A stretch of 64,000 bases of DNA from Rapana venosa (taxonomy: Eukaryota; Mollusca; Gastropoda; Neogastropoda; Muricidae). This document shows, piece after piece, positions 1-10,621 of the stretch. The number at the start of each line of letters is the position of its first letter. Position 1 is the first letter of the stretch. The notes below the pieces were generated by a model. That model ran no database searches. It was not told where the DNA came from and worked only from the letters and a program-made list of their open reading frames with translations. Position numbers and translations under genes: made by a program. The stretch is taken from positions 7,396,150-7,460,149 of the forward strand of contig CM054153.1 of assembly GCA_028751875.1 (NCBI GenBank), written 5' to 3'.

Positions 1-1419
1 TTTTTGTTACTGGTAATTTGATAGAAAATGTTATATATCTATGTTTGTATACCACTTAAAAGTCACGACAGTTTCTCTGTATGAAATTCAGGCTGCTCTT
101 TATAAGATTTGTAAATGTTTGATTAAAAGACTTGATGTATAAAACATTACAAAATTTAGTAGTATTTATACAGGCAGTCCAGCCAATCATTGTTAAAAGA
201 CTATTGATAATCATATCTGGTAATTTTCTAAAATGGGTTAAGACATGCTCAGGAAATAATGTGTCTGTTTCTAAGTGGGAATTGTGGAGACTTTGGTGTG
301 CTTGGTATGTAAACTTTATTTATTTTAATATTATTTCATTTTTATACATAAATCTTTAAATCATAGAGAATAGGTACAAGGTTTGGTTTTTTGTTATTGT
401 TGAATGGTGATGATCTCAAGCTTCTTCCTTCAATGATTGATTTTGCATTTTGAATGGGCAGTACATACTGATACAGCATGTAGTTACATATTATTTGTAA
501 GTTTCGATATCCTTACCAAACAGAAGTACATGTGCACACATTATCATTTGAGGCAAAAGTTTAGAAAAAGAAGGAAAATGAACAAAAATTGCAACTACTG
601 GCAATCTCATAGATATGCGCAGCACTGATCTTTAGACTTTCTTCTGCAGTCCCTGGCATGGTTATATCAGGTGGGATGTATAGTGCCTGGTCTTCTCCTG
701 TGCTTGTGACTCTGCAGGAGGTCTGCCCACTGCTGGCCTCAGCTGACACATTCTACTTCAAAACAGCTCATGACCCATCTAGCCTATGACCCCTCTTGAT
801 GGAAGATGCTGACAACTAGTTTTGTTACTGGGTTGTTCACATTAACGTGGCATGGAGGCGTGACTAGGGAGTTCACTTCCAACCCAAGAGCATGGGAGGT
901 CTTTGCGGAGTTTTAAAGATTGTTTAGCCTGGCACATTGAATGTTGCACATGTTGCTATAGCCCAGCCAGTGATTACAGCCACATTGGGGCTGACATTAT
1001 CTTAAGGCAGTTTAGAGTAGAAACCAACCATATGAGTCTCATCAACTTTTATTTAATCCATTGAGGAACATAATCCATGACATATTATTTCTCAATCATT
1101 TGGTTTTCACCTGCAAAAGATTGTTCATGAATCAAGTGTTAACTTAAAGCATTGTAAGTCCATTCGGCAGACATGTTTAAGCTGTGCTATAAATGTCATC
1201 TGTCTAATTCATCATTCCCAGATAAACATAGAAGAAAAAAAAATTTGGAAGCATCCAGAAATTCACAGTAAAAAGCACTTATGAAACTGATACTACAGAT
1301 TCCAGAATGGAGACGCTGCACTCATCCCCATTTTTCTTGTACAACCTAAAACAGTTCAGACATGTCATCAACTTTAGAAATGGTGATGACAGAGCCTTAA
1401 TCCCAGGGGAAGGAGAAGG
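1..1419. other. Gene-free AT-rich stretch
   Basis: No open frame here resembles a protein family I know, and I saw no splice-bounded exon. The short frames are scattered and AT-rich. The piece around 780-990 is somewhat richer in GC but matches no element recognised elsewhere in the window. It is best read as intergenic or as part of an intron or UTR of a gene outside the window. Confidence 0.5.
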
Positions 1420-1783
1420 AAGGTGGCAGGACTGCCTAACAAGGAAACCATGAGGTTCTAGGTTTGATTCCCAGCTTTGCCTTTTCTTCCCAGTTTGACG
1501 GGAAAATCAAACTGAATGTCAAGTCTTTTGGAGGAGGCTCTAATTCAGTTGGACTCATATGTTCATAGACTTGTGCACGTCAAAAGAACCCATGACAGTT
1601 GAAAATCGGAAAGAGCAGGAAGTTACCGCCCAACTGTCCTGGCAAAATTGGTAGGTATAATCCTAACTGTATGCCTGAAGTTGGGATGTGGCTACCTAAA
1701 TGGGAGAGGGAAAATCGAATTGCAAATGCAAAAATCCCACTGTTGGTAAACCTCTAAACTCTAGCCTAGGCACAGAAAAAGAA
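1420..1783 (+). mobile_element. tRNA-derived SINE (family with 'aactctagcc' tail)
   Basis: The head resembles a tRNA promoter, with a B-box-like GGTTTGATTCC at 1461-1471. The tail, ending in a phrase like 'ctctaaactctagcctagg' near 1750-1773, recurs at about 3823-3840 and 36441-36460 next to other tRNA-like heads. That recurrence supports a dispersed SINE family. The boundaries are approximate and no target duplication was resolved. Confidence 0.55.
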
Positions 1784-1928
1784 AATCCCCACATTTATGA
1801 AAACAACAGGAAGTTTGATGGATTTTTAGAATACTCATTGTATCGAATTGAAGATTTGTAAGTAAGCATCCTGAAAATATTCATATTCCTGTTTGTGCTG
1901 CAGCTGATTTTCAGAGTGATGGCAGACG

Positions 1929-2290
1929 CTATAGTTGAGTGGTGGACCAGAGCATTTAACTCCTGTCTTGTGGGTTCATGAAGTCGTGGGTGGGTTGGAA
2001 TCTCTGCAGCGGCGTCTGGTGAATTTAGGCTGGGGATTTTTACATCCTTCAGGACAACTTAAACGGATGAGACTATAAACCGAGGCCCCGTGTGCGAACG
2101 CACGCAGAACATCTTGCGCACACGTTAAAATCCTGTTCCGCTTTTCGTAAGAGTAGGCCATTGCATGCCGGTGGGAACAGATGACAATTTACAAAACTGC
2201 ATACATACGGGGACTGGATGTAAAAAAGCACATAAGTGCTTATTCCATTATCCTCGATATAAAAGAATAAAATAAATAAAATTTTAAAAA
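1929..2290 (+). mobile_element. SINE-A copy (tRNA-derived), near full length
   Basis: This is one of many copies of a SINE called SINE-A here. It has a degenerate tRNA-like head, then a body recognisable by 'gagactataaaccgaggccc', 'ttccgcttttcgtaagagtaggccatt' split over two phrases, and 'gggaacagatgaca'. The conserved 3' end reads 'gcttattccattatcctcg' followed by an A/T-rich 'ataaaataaataaa' tail. Better-preserved copies lie at 34013-34366 and 48888-49212. Confidence 0.75.
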
Positions 2291-3189
2291 GCACAGACCT
2301 GCCAGTGCCTTTGTTCCTATTCCTTTTTTTTTTAACATAAGCAATTTTGTGGAAATATGTGTCATAGAATCAGATTGAAATAATTAAATGAATGTGTACA
2401 GACTAATTTTTCTTTTATTTATTTGTTCAGAGTTAAAGAAATAGTGAAAAAATGATATATTTGCATAATACTGATGTCTTTTATGATTGCGTCTGAATGT
2501 TGATAGCTCAATGGCTGTTGTGTTTAGTTGTGTGGGTTGGTGGGTTTTTTTTGGGGGGGAGTATTTTTTGTTTTTGTTTTGTTTAGTTGTTGTTGATTTA
2601 TACTTTGCTGATTGTTTTCTGAAAGTTCAGTTCATCACTTAATGATAAATCATATGGAAATCTTATAAATAATGTATGGAAAAACAGTCTGAAATTAAAA
2701 AAAATTAAAATTAATTTTAAGCAACCATTCTTCCATCTTTGTTAAGCAGTATATCTTCAACAATTGATTTGGCTGAAACCATTTAAAAGTTTGGAAAAAC
2801 GACTAGAAATGGGTTAACAAAATGTTTTAAATGCATTTTGTAAGATTTATCAACTTGCATACAATTTTACTTTGTGAATTTGTATTCTTTAATTCCAAAG
2901 AAAAGGACTAATTAGCCATGAGACTTGTTTTCTTATATTCTATTAATGTTAATTGTTTCATAACAAACTGTTATAGTTGCACTACCTCAGTGGCCTAAGA
3001 TTGCATTTGTAAATGTGTACAGATTAGATGTAGCTTCCAAATTAACGAGATTTTATTCAGATTTTTTTTTGGGGGGGTGGGGGTGGTGATTGGCTCTACC
3101 AGGTTCAACTTTCCCGCAGCACACTGCCTAAAAAAAAGTTCAGTGCTGCAGTGCTGCAACCATTCTTCAAGACGTTGAAAAAGAAGAGA

Positions 3190-3247
3190 TACTGTGAACG
3201 CTTTCTTGTTCAGTGTCCTTACTGTGAACGCTTTCTTGTTCAATGTC
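3190..3247 (+). repeat. Two tandem copies of a ~29-bp unit
   Basis: The unit beginning 'tactgtgaacgctttcttgt' occurs twice head to tail. It looks like a simple local duplication with no coding context. Confidence 0.7.
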
Positions 3248-3439
3248 CACATAAAATTCACTGCTCAATGCATTCAGAAAAGAGACTATTGTGGCATGTG
3301 GAGGGCTTTTTTGTTGTTGCCAAAATGCTTGTGTATTTGAATTTTTATGCATTATGTGTGTGACCATGCCAAATCAGTATGAAGATTTCAGTGTTTTCAT
3401 GTGCCCTTTAAATCAAACTTTTTCGGGTTGGGGTTGTGA

Positions 3440-3850
3440 TGTGTGTTGCGGGCAGGCTGTTTTTGAGGTTGATGTTGGGCTTGTCTGATCTGACAGCCCG
3501 GGTTCGAGCCACCACTGAGGGGATTTTCCTCCTGAAGTTATCAGCATGGGTTCCACTCCCCTGAAAGTCCAGATGAGATGACAAACCAAGGTCATTATAC
3601 AGATAATCTTGCACACATGTTAAAAACCTGTTCTATCTTTTGGAAGAGTAGACCATCAAGGGCTGGTAGGAATTGATGACATTACAACCCCCCCCCCCCC
3701 CCCCCCTCTCTTAAAATGCATGCATATAGGTGTCATGTTTACACATCATCCCTGAAAGTGGAATGCAGTTACCTTGATGGTAAGTGGTTGCATACGCAAA
3801 ATCTCACTTTTAGTGAACCTTGGAACTCTAGCCAAGGAACAAGGCCTCCC
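3440..3850 (+). mobile_element. Composite SINE with tRNA-like head and poly-C interruption
   Basis: A B-box-like GGTTCGAGCC lies at 3501-3510. The body that follows ('agatgagatgacaaaccaaggtc', 'gaagagtagaccat') is a diverged SINE-A relative. After a poly-C run (about 3689-3706) the sequence continues with 'aggtgtcatgtttacacatc' and ends near 'ggaactctagccaagga', as in the SINE at 36078-36470. It may be one diverged element or two fused fragments. Confidence 0.55.
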
Positions 3851-4506
3851 CCCCCCCCCCCCCCCAAAAAAAAAAGCCCAACATTCATGTGTCTTGTTTG
3901 TTCTTGGTGTTAAATTTAAAAATCAAGAAAGATACCTGTATGGACTGTTGCTGGTGCTGTTATTTCGGCGTTGTTGATTTGAAGCCCATGTTTTGTGAAA
4001 GCTTGTGCTGTTTGAAGACAGAGATCGCATTTCAATGTTGACTATATGTATTAACTTAGAGATGGTTCTTGAAATGATACGGGAAATTTTTCCTTCTCCT
4101 TTGATATATATAAAAAAGTATGGTAACAGGTTACTATGAATAATAAAATATTTACTCATGACATGTTAATTTATAAATGCCAATTAAAAACTTGTTGAAA
4201 ATGAACCACCTTCCTTTTGCTTCCAAATGCATGTTTGTCGGTAACTAATGTTTGAACTGCACAATCTGAAATATGTCTGCTTTCATATGATAAGGGTCTT
4301 TGATATTGCAGACCTATATACTCGGCTTAAGTTAAAAACACTGTATCTGCATCTATCTATGTATTTCTCATCACCCATTTGATTTTCTCCATCATGCTAA
4401 TTCCTCATCTACTCTGTGCTTTCATTCTTTTTAATTCTAGAAATGTGCACAGATTTTGTGGAAGGAGGGTGGGTGGGGGTCTAAAATAGAACTTTTTCCG
4501 TTTTTG

Positions 4507-5933
4507 TTAACCCTCTTGTTGTTGGATTCTAGAGCTAAACTGCCTAGAGATTTTGAATTCTTTGAAGGTTTTCTACCCCCAACTGACTTACTTTACTCCT
4601 AAGACAATTGTGTGTGTGCATGACAAGCTATCAAGCTGAAATTTTGTCACAAGCTAGGTATGTCTTTGTACTTGCATTTAGGCGCAAGTTTATGTGTCTG
4701 GTCACCAGATGTCTTGTCATTGTCACCTTATTTGTCACCAATCACAGGTAAAAGTATGGTATATATGATAAAACAGGAAATCCTGCATGGATTTGACAAT
4801 AGTTCAAGCATGTTAGTGTCGAATAAGGAAGTGATACCCAGCTGATGTGTTTACCAATGGTTATGTGCAATAGTACTTCAAGGATGTGTCACACAGTCCC
4901 CATAACACCTGTTGTTTTATGGTATGTCTCGAGGAGACATAAGTTTTGTTTAACTCTTTTTTTCTTTTGAAAACAAGTCATATTCAATCAACATGTGACC
5001 TTAATACTGCAGTTCATATCTGCGTGTGCTACCACATGTTTGTTAAGTGTACAGAAGTGTATTATTGCACATGACTGTCACCAGTGTCACTGCAAAGGTG
5101 TGACAAATTCGAAACACAGAACTTCTGTAATCCTACAAAATCTTGGTAGTCTCTAAAGTAGTCATAGTGATAGCACAGGGTCACATCACATCACAAAAAG
5201 CACAAATTGTGGATGTGTGGGGGGTGTACCCATTGCTCTCACCTGTCGAACCTTGGCAGACCGGAGACCTATTTTCTTTTCCTTCTTGCTATTTTCGTTA
5301 TCGGCATATCTGTTTTGTTTCTGCCATTGCAGTTTCAAAGCAAAAGTGTGGTAATAATGAGAAAACAGTCAAAAGGCATCGTTTTCAGGCGTCTATGCCA
5401 CGGACCTGCCGGGAGGTCAAATTTCTCCACAGTCCACGTGTGTAGCATGGGTCAGGAATGTGTCGTGTAGCACGTTATTTTCTGGCTCACTCTTCTCCCT
5501 AACTGCAGCATTTCCTTCCTCCTTTTCCTCGTAATCGTTTAATATCAGACTAACTTAACTATTCTCATTCAAATGTTTACACTTCCAATACAATAACATT
5601 CAATTAATTGTCTCCCTAATCAGATGAATCGTCTGCTACCAAAGAAGATGCCTTTTTTGTGTGTGGCCACTCTACGATTGAAAAGCATTCCGGTCACTGG
5701 CTGTTATTTCTTCCTTCCCTCCGCATGTTAGTGGTCTAAATTTATCACTGCTCTAACACTCCCTGCATCGCCCCACCTATTTTCAGACACATTGTGTGAA
5801 AACACGAGGTCTGTGTGTGATGGAAAAGTACTGCCCACGTGGGCAGCACCAACTGTCGGCTGCGGTCATATTGGAATGTAGCGGCGGCCGCCGTTACTGT
5901 TGGCTGCGGCCGTAACGGGGTCAAGACGGTTGA
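4507..5933. mobile_element. TTAA-bounded terminal-inverted-repeat element, copy A (piggyBac-like, non-autonomous)
   Basis: The element starts TTAACCCTCTTGT and ends in a decayed inverted version (GTCAAGACGGTTGA). It is closely similar along its length to copy B at 9171-10621. TTAA target sites followed by CCC are typical of the piggyBac superfamily; that assignment is inferred from the ends alone. No transposase-like frame was found inside. Near the right end the phrase 'ctgtcggctgcgg' and a variant occur as subterminal direct repeats (about 5850 and 5896), possible transposase binding sites. The decayed right end suggests this copy can no longer move. Confidence 0.65.
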
Positions 5934-6072
5934 AGGGCAAAGATGCAGTAATTCTACTGATAAATTGTCACGAGTTTGGAAAACGTGACTTATTTGCCTG
6001 CAGGAAACAATTCTTTGAGGCAGTTATTTATCATTTTTGTCTTGCTAATAAGCATCATAGTTGGAATATCTC

Positions 6073-6083
6073 ATAATTGCAAT
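6073..6083. repeat. Target-site duplication, left copy (ATAATTGCAAT)
   Basis: This 11-bp sequence is repeated exactly at 8945-8955 and brackets the LINE insertion. Here it directly abuts the GATA-type 3' tail of the element. Confidence 0.9.
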
Positions 6084-8520
6084 CTATCTATCTGTCCCGT
6101 AGTCTGACGACCGTGGGGGCACCACAACCAGTTCCCTCCATTCCTCTCTCTGTTCTGTCTTCTCAGGGCTTTGTTGAGTTCTAGGCCTGTCCATTCGCTG
6201 ATGTCATCCTCCAAGCTCTTCCTTGGTATGCCTCTTCTTCTTCCTCCTTGGACAGTGCCTTGTAAAACTGTCTTTGCAAGTCCTTTGGATCTTGTGACAT
6301 GCCCATACCACTTAAGTTTACGCTTTTTCACGATCGTTAGAAGGTTCTCATGGGGTCCAATGGTTTGCTGGATTCTGTTATGCACGCTTTCGTTGCTTAT
6401 GTGGTCTTTGTAGGAGATGCCAAGGAGTCTCCGAAAGCATCTCATCTCCACCGCCTGTACTCTTCTCTCCAAATCTGCAGTCAGGGTCCATGATTCACAG
6501 GCATACAGAAATATGGATATGACAAGGGAGCGCATTAGTCTGATCTTGGAGATAAGTGAAATATTTTTATCTCTCCAGATGGTGTTTAGTTTTGACAGTG
6601 CTGTTATTGTCTGTGCAGTCCTGCATACTACTTCTGGCTTGGATCCCTGATCTGATACAATGGCTCCCAGGTACTTGAAGCTTTGAACTGTTTCCAGCTT
6701 CTGGTCATTAACCCTGATATCAGTGCTAATGCTGTTGGTGTTATTAGTCATCAGTTTGGTCTTCTCTGCACTGATTTCCATGCCGTATGTTTTGGAGGCC
6801 TTATTCAAGTGTTCTGTTAGGCTGGCAAGCTCTTTTTCTGATCCTGCTATTCTATCAATATCATCTGTGAAGCGGAGGTTTGTGATCGTTCTGCCACCAA
6901 TGCTGACTGATCCTTCATGATGTTCCAGTGGATCAGCCATGATTCTCTCAAGGAAATTGTTGAAAAGAGTGGGTGAGAGTAGACAGCCCTGCCTTACTCC
7001 AACTGTTGTTCGAAACCATTCTCCAATGTTGTTGTTGTAGTACACTGCACTGGTGGCCTCGCTGTACAGCTGTTTGATGACTCTGATCAGGTTTGCATCG
7101 ATGCTGTACAAATTCATGGTTGCCCACAAAGCTGCATGCCACACCCTGTCAAATGCCTTCTTAAAATCGATAAATACGTGGTAAAGGTCTTGTTGATGTT
7201 GAAGGTACTGCTCACATAGTATTCTGAGGTTGAATATCTGTTCTGTTGTGCTGCGCCCTGCTCTGAAATCTGCTTGTTCCTCAGCAATGATGGTCTCTGC
7301 TTGTGGCTTCAGTCTATTCAATATTATCTGCAGCATGACCTTGCTTGGGTGGCATATGAGGCTGATTGTGCGGTAATTATGGCATTGTTGTAGATTTCCT
7401 TTCTTGGGGAGGGTGATGATGAGTGACTGTGTCCATGGTGTTGGCCATTTTCCTGTCTGCCAGATCTTGTTGCAGATTCTTAGTAGGGCGCTGATCATGG
7501 CTTCCCCTCCAGCTTGGACCAACTCAGCTGGAATGTTGTCAGCCCCTGCTGACTTCCCCTTTTTCAGCGATCTGACTGCTGTTTCCACCTCTTCTCGGAG
7601 GATAGGGTGACTGTCTGTGTCTCTGCTTGCGAGTACATTAAGGACTTCTGGATCTCCTGCGGTTCTATAGTTATACAGGTCGGAGCAGTATTCTGTCCAT
7701 CTGTTCAGAATATCCTGGTCGTCAGTGAGACACTTCCCATTTTTGTCTTGGATTGTTAAACCTTTTCCCTGTTTTGTGCTAGTCAGGTCTTTCACCAGCT
7801 GATATGCTTTCTTGCTATTGTTTTTCTTGATGTTCTCTTCAATGTCTTGGCACTGTTCACCGATCCATTTCTCTTTTGCCTCCGTCATGGACTTCCTGAT
7901 TCTTTTGTTGACTCTTTCTTTTGTTTCATTTTTCTTTTTCTTCAACTCTCTACGCTTGTCGCATAGTTGTAGGATGCTAGGTGTGACCCATGGTTTTTTG
8001 ACTGGTCGGTGTTTGCCAAGAAGCTCGCTTGCTGTTTCAGTCACTGCTGTATTGAAACTATTCGTCAGTGTATCTATGTCTGAGTCTATCACAGTGAGTG
8101 CTGCAAACTTTCCACCTATCCTTGCTTGAAAAATTGCTAATACCTCTGGGTCCTTCAGCTTCTCGAGGTCAAATTTGATCCTGATGTTGTTCTGCTTGTG
8201 GATTTTCTTTAGATGTAGTCGGAAAGTCATCATCACAAGATCATGATCACTCCCTATGTCTGCTCCTGGAAAACTTCGTGTCTGTGCGATGTTAATGCTA
8301 GACTGAAACCGTCTTTTCACCATAATGTAATCTATTTGGTTGTGGTGTTCTCCATTTGGGCTATGCCATGTCCATTTTCTGGATTTCTTGTGTGGGCCAA
8401 GTGTATTCACTAGCTGGAGGTGGTTGTTACTGGCAAACTCCAGGAGTCTCGAGCCTCTTTCATTTGATTGGTTATTACAATGTGGCCCATAAACGCCCTC
8501 CCAATCTTTCCATGCATCTT
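6084..8520 (-). pseudogene. LINE polyprotein, 3' part: endonuclease C-terminus plus reverse transcriptase
   Basis: The long open frame runs from the 8520 region downward. It begins with DAWKDWEGVYGPHC and includes the endonuclease SDHDL motif. Reverse transcriptase blocks follow: FRAGRSTTEQIF, DFKKAFDRVWH (catalytic Asp), VRQGCLLSPTLFN, and LRFTDDID in place of the usual F/YADD box. The C-terminus carries KLKWYGHVTRSKGLAK and GGRRRG. Close to the end, near 6150, the frame shifts relative to the family: the expected ending (EWRELVVVPPRSS) is readable in another frame and stops inside the GATA tail. The frame as it stands runs on through the tail and duplication. The gene lacks its N-terminus in cis because of the inversion, so I call it a pseudogene despite about 780 uninterrupted codons. 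Confidence 0.9.
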
Positions 8521-8944
8521 CTCATTGGCACATGGAAAGTACGGACACTAAGAGCTGCAGGCAAAGTGGAAGAACTGACACATGAGATGTCCAGATATCA
8601 ATGGCACATCCTTGGGCTCTGCGAAGTAAGGTGGAAAAACATGGGAGAAACAACGACCCAGGAAGACCACAAATTATACTACAGTGGAAAACAGGATAAA
8701 CATGAACATGGCGTGGGGTTTCTCGTTCACAAAGACACCGTGAACACCGTCATGAGCTGTCAGCCTGTGTCCAGCAGACTTACCATCCGCCTGAGAGCAA
8801 CCCCCTTTAACATAACTGTAGTACAGGCATACGCCCCTACATCAGACTGCACAGATGAAGCCATAGAAGAATTTTATGACCAGCTACAAGAGGTTCTGAA
8901 TCAAACTCCCAAGAAAGACATCCTCGTTGTGCAAGGTGACTGGA
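8512..8944 (+). pseudogene. LINE endonuclease N-terminal fragment, inverted
   Basis: From ATG at 8512 the plus strand reads MHLLIGTWKVRTLRAAGK. Family-typical blocks follow: ILGLCEVRWKN, HEHGVGFLVHKD, NITVVQAYAPTSD and DILVVQGDW. GDW(N) is the catalytic strand of exonuclease-endonuclease-phosphatase domains. The family reading stops at GDW, exactly where the right-hand 11-bp target duplication begins, and the following residues derive from flanking DNA. About 144 codons are open. The upstream in-frame extension to about 8356 is antisense of the minus-strand part and not genuine. Confidence 0.9.
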
Positions 8945-8955
8945 ATAATTGCAAT
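8945..8955. repeat. Target-site duplication, right copy (ATAATTGCAAT)
   Basis: Exact match to 6073-6083. It sits immediately after the inverted endonuclease fragment. Confidence 0.9.
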
Positions 8956-9170
8956 AAGAACCCATTTTATACTTATAAATCCCTGTGTATGTAGGCTACC
9001 TCAGCAAAACCGGCTGGTTTCCTTGTTGAAGTTAAAGATTTGTTGGTTAACGCCTTCACCTTATTTTCTGATGTATTTTGACTTATGTGCCAAAATTTAT
9101 CATTGGGATATAAAGTGCCAGCCTGTTTTCAACACAAAGGGAAGTAACCAACATAGACAAATCACCTCCC

Positions 9171-10621
9171 TTAACCCTCTTGTTGTTGGATTCTACAGAG
9201 CTAAACTGCCTGTAGATTTTGAATTCTTTGCAGGTTTTCTACCTACATCTGACTTACTTTACTCCTAAGGCAATTGTGTGTGTGCATGACAAGTTATCAA
9301 GCTGAAATTTTGTCACAAGCTAGGTATGTCTTTGTACTTGCATTTAGGCGCAAGTTTATGTGTCTGGTCACCAGATGTCTTGTCATTGTCACCTTATTTG
9401 TCACCAATCACAGGTAAAAATATGGTATATATGATAACACAGCAAATCCTGCATGGATTTGACAATAGTTCAAGCATATTAGTGTCGAATAAGGAAGTGA
9501 TACCCAGCTGATGTGTTTACCAATGGTTATGTGCAATAGTACTTCAAGGATGTGTCGCACAATGTCCCCATAGCACCTGTTCTGTTATGTCTCGAGGAGA
9601 CAAGTTTTGTTTAACTATTTTTTTCTTTTGAAAACAAGTCATATTCAATCAACATGTGACATTTATACTGCAGTTCATATCTGCGTGTGCTACCACATGT
9701 TTGTTAAGTGTACAGAAGTGTATTATTGTACATGACTGTCACCATTGTCACAGCACAGGTGTGACAAATTCGAAACAACACAGAACTTCTGTAACTCTAC
9801 AAAATTTTAATGTTGGTAGTCTCTAAAGTAGTCATAGTGGTGGCACAGGGTCACATCACATCACAAAAAGCACAAATTATGGATGTGTGTGTGGTGGTGG
9901 GGGTACCCATTGCTCTCACCTGTCGAACCTTGGCAGACCGGAGACCTATTTCATTTTCCTTCTTGCTATTTTCATTATCAGCATATCTGTTCGTTTCTGC
10001 CATTGCAGTTTCAAAGCAAAAGTGTGGTAATAATGAGAAAACAGTCAAAAGGCATCACGCTTTCAGGTGTCTATGCCGCGGACCGGCCGGGAGGTCAAAT
10101 TTCTCCACAGTGGGTGTGTGTAGCACAGGTCAGGAATGTGCCGTGTAGCACGTTATTTTCTGGCTGTCTTCTCCCTAACTGCAGCATTTCCTTCCTCCTC
10201 TTCCTCGTAATCGTTTAACATCGGACTCACTTAACAATTCTCGTTCAAATGTTTCTACTTCCAAGACAATAACATTCAATTTATTGTCTCGCTAATCAGA
10301 TAAATCGTCTGCTACTAAAGAAAACGCCATTTTTTCCGCCACGCTGCACCATTGAAAAGCGTTCTGGTCGCTGGCTATTTCTTCCTTCCCTCCCCACTAC
10401 ACGCATGTTAGTGGTCTAAATTTATCACTGGCATCCTCTGACACCCTCCCTGCATTGCCCCACCAATTTTCAGACACATAGTGTGAAAACCACGAGATCT
10501 GTGTGTGATGGAAAAGTAGTGCCCACGTGGGCAGCACCAACTGTCGGCTGCGGTCGTATTGGAATCTAGCGGCAGCCTCTGTTACTGTCGGCTGCGGCCG
10601 GATCGGGGACAAGAGGGTTAA
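9171..10621. mobile_element. TTAA-bounded terminal-inverted-repeat element, copy B (piggyBac-like, non-autonomous)
   Basis: This better-preserved copy begins TTAACCCTCTTGT and ends ACAAGAGGGTTAA, a perfect 13-bp inverted repeat that includes the TTAA. The interior is collinear with copy A at 4507-5933: shared phrases include the 'gcccacgtgggc' palindrome near the right end and the twice-repeated 'actgtcggctgcgg'. The few open frames are short and equally present in copy A, and do not resemble a transposase. It is probably a MITE-like derivative moved in trans. Assignment to piggyBac rests on the TTAA site and the CCC start. Confidence 0.75.

Larger units (their letters stand above)
6084..8944 (-). 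mobile_element. RTE-like non-LTR retrotransposon with inverted 5' segment (twin-primed insertion)
   Basis: The insertion is bounded by an exact 11-bp duplication. Read on the minus strand from 8520 to 6084 it encodes the end of an apurinic-like endonuclease domain and a full reverse transcriptase, then a short GATA-repeat 3' tail. The remaining 5' segment (about 8512-8944) encodes the start of the endonuclease but lies on the plus strand. The two parts meet head to head near 8511-8521. The 5' segment ends at GDW, and the minus part resumes a few residues further on in the family's normal order. This is the arrangement expected from twin priming during target-primed reverse transcription. The protein is of the type annotated in animal genomes as 'craniofacial development protein 2-like', and a short-repeat tail rather than poly-A fits the RTE clade. 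The clade assignment is from memory of the motifs. Confidence 0.9.

Noticed and set aside
4660..5470. Open frames repeated in both TTAA elements (60-110 codons)
   Set aside because: They recur only because the elements are copies, the frames are broken differently in the two, and no transposase motif is present.
6171..8129. Plus-strand open frames of 60-105 codons opposite the reverse transcriptase
   Set aside because: They are antisense shadows of the minus-strand coding region.
8356..8511. Upstream in-frame extension of the plus-strand endonuclease frame
   Set aside because: This stretch is the antisense of the minus-strand LINE coding sequence; genuine homology starts at the Met at 8512.
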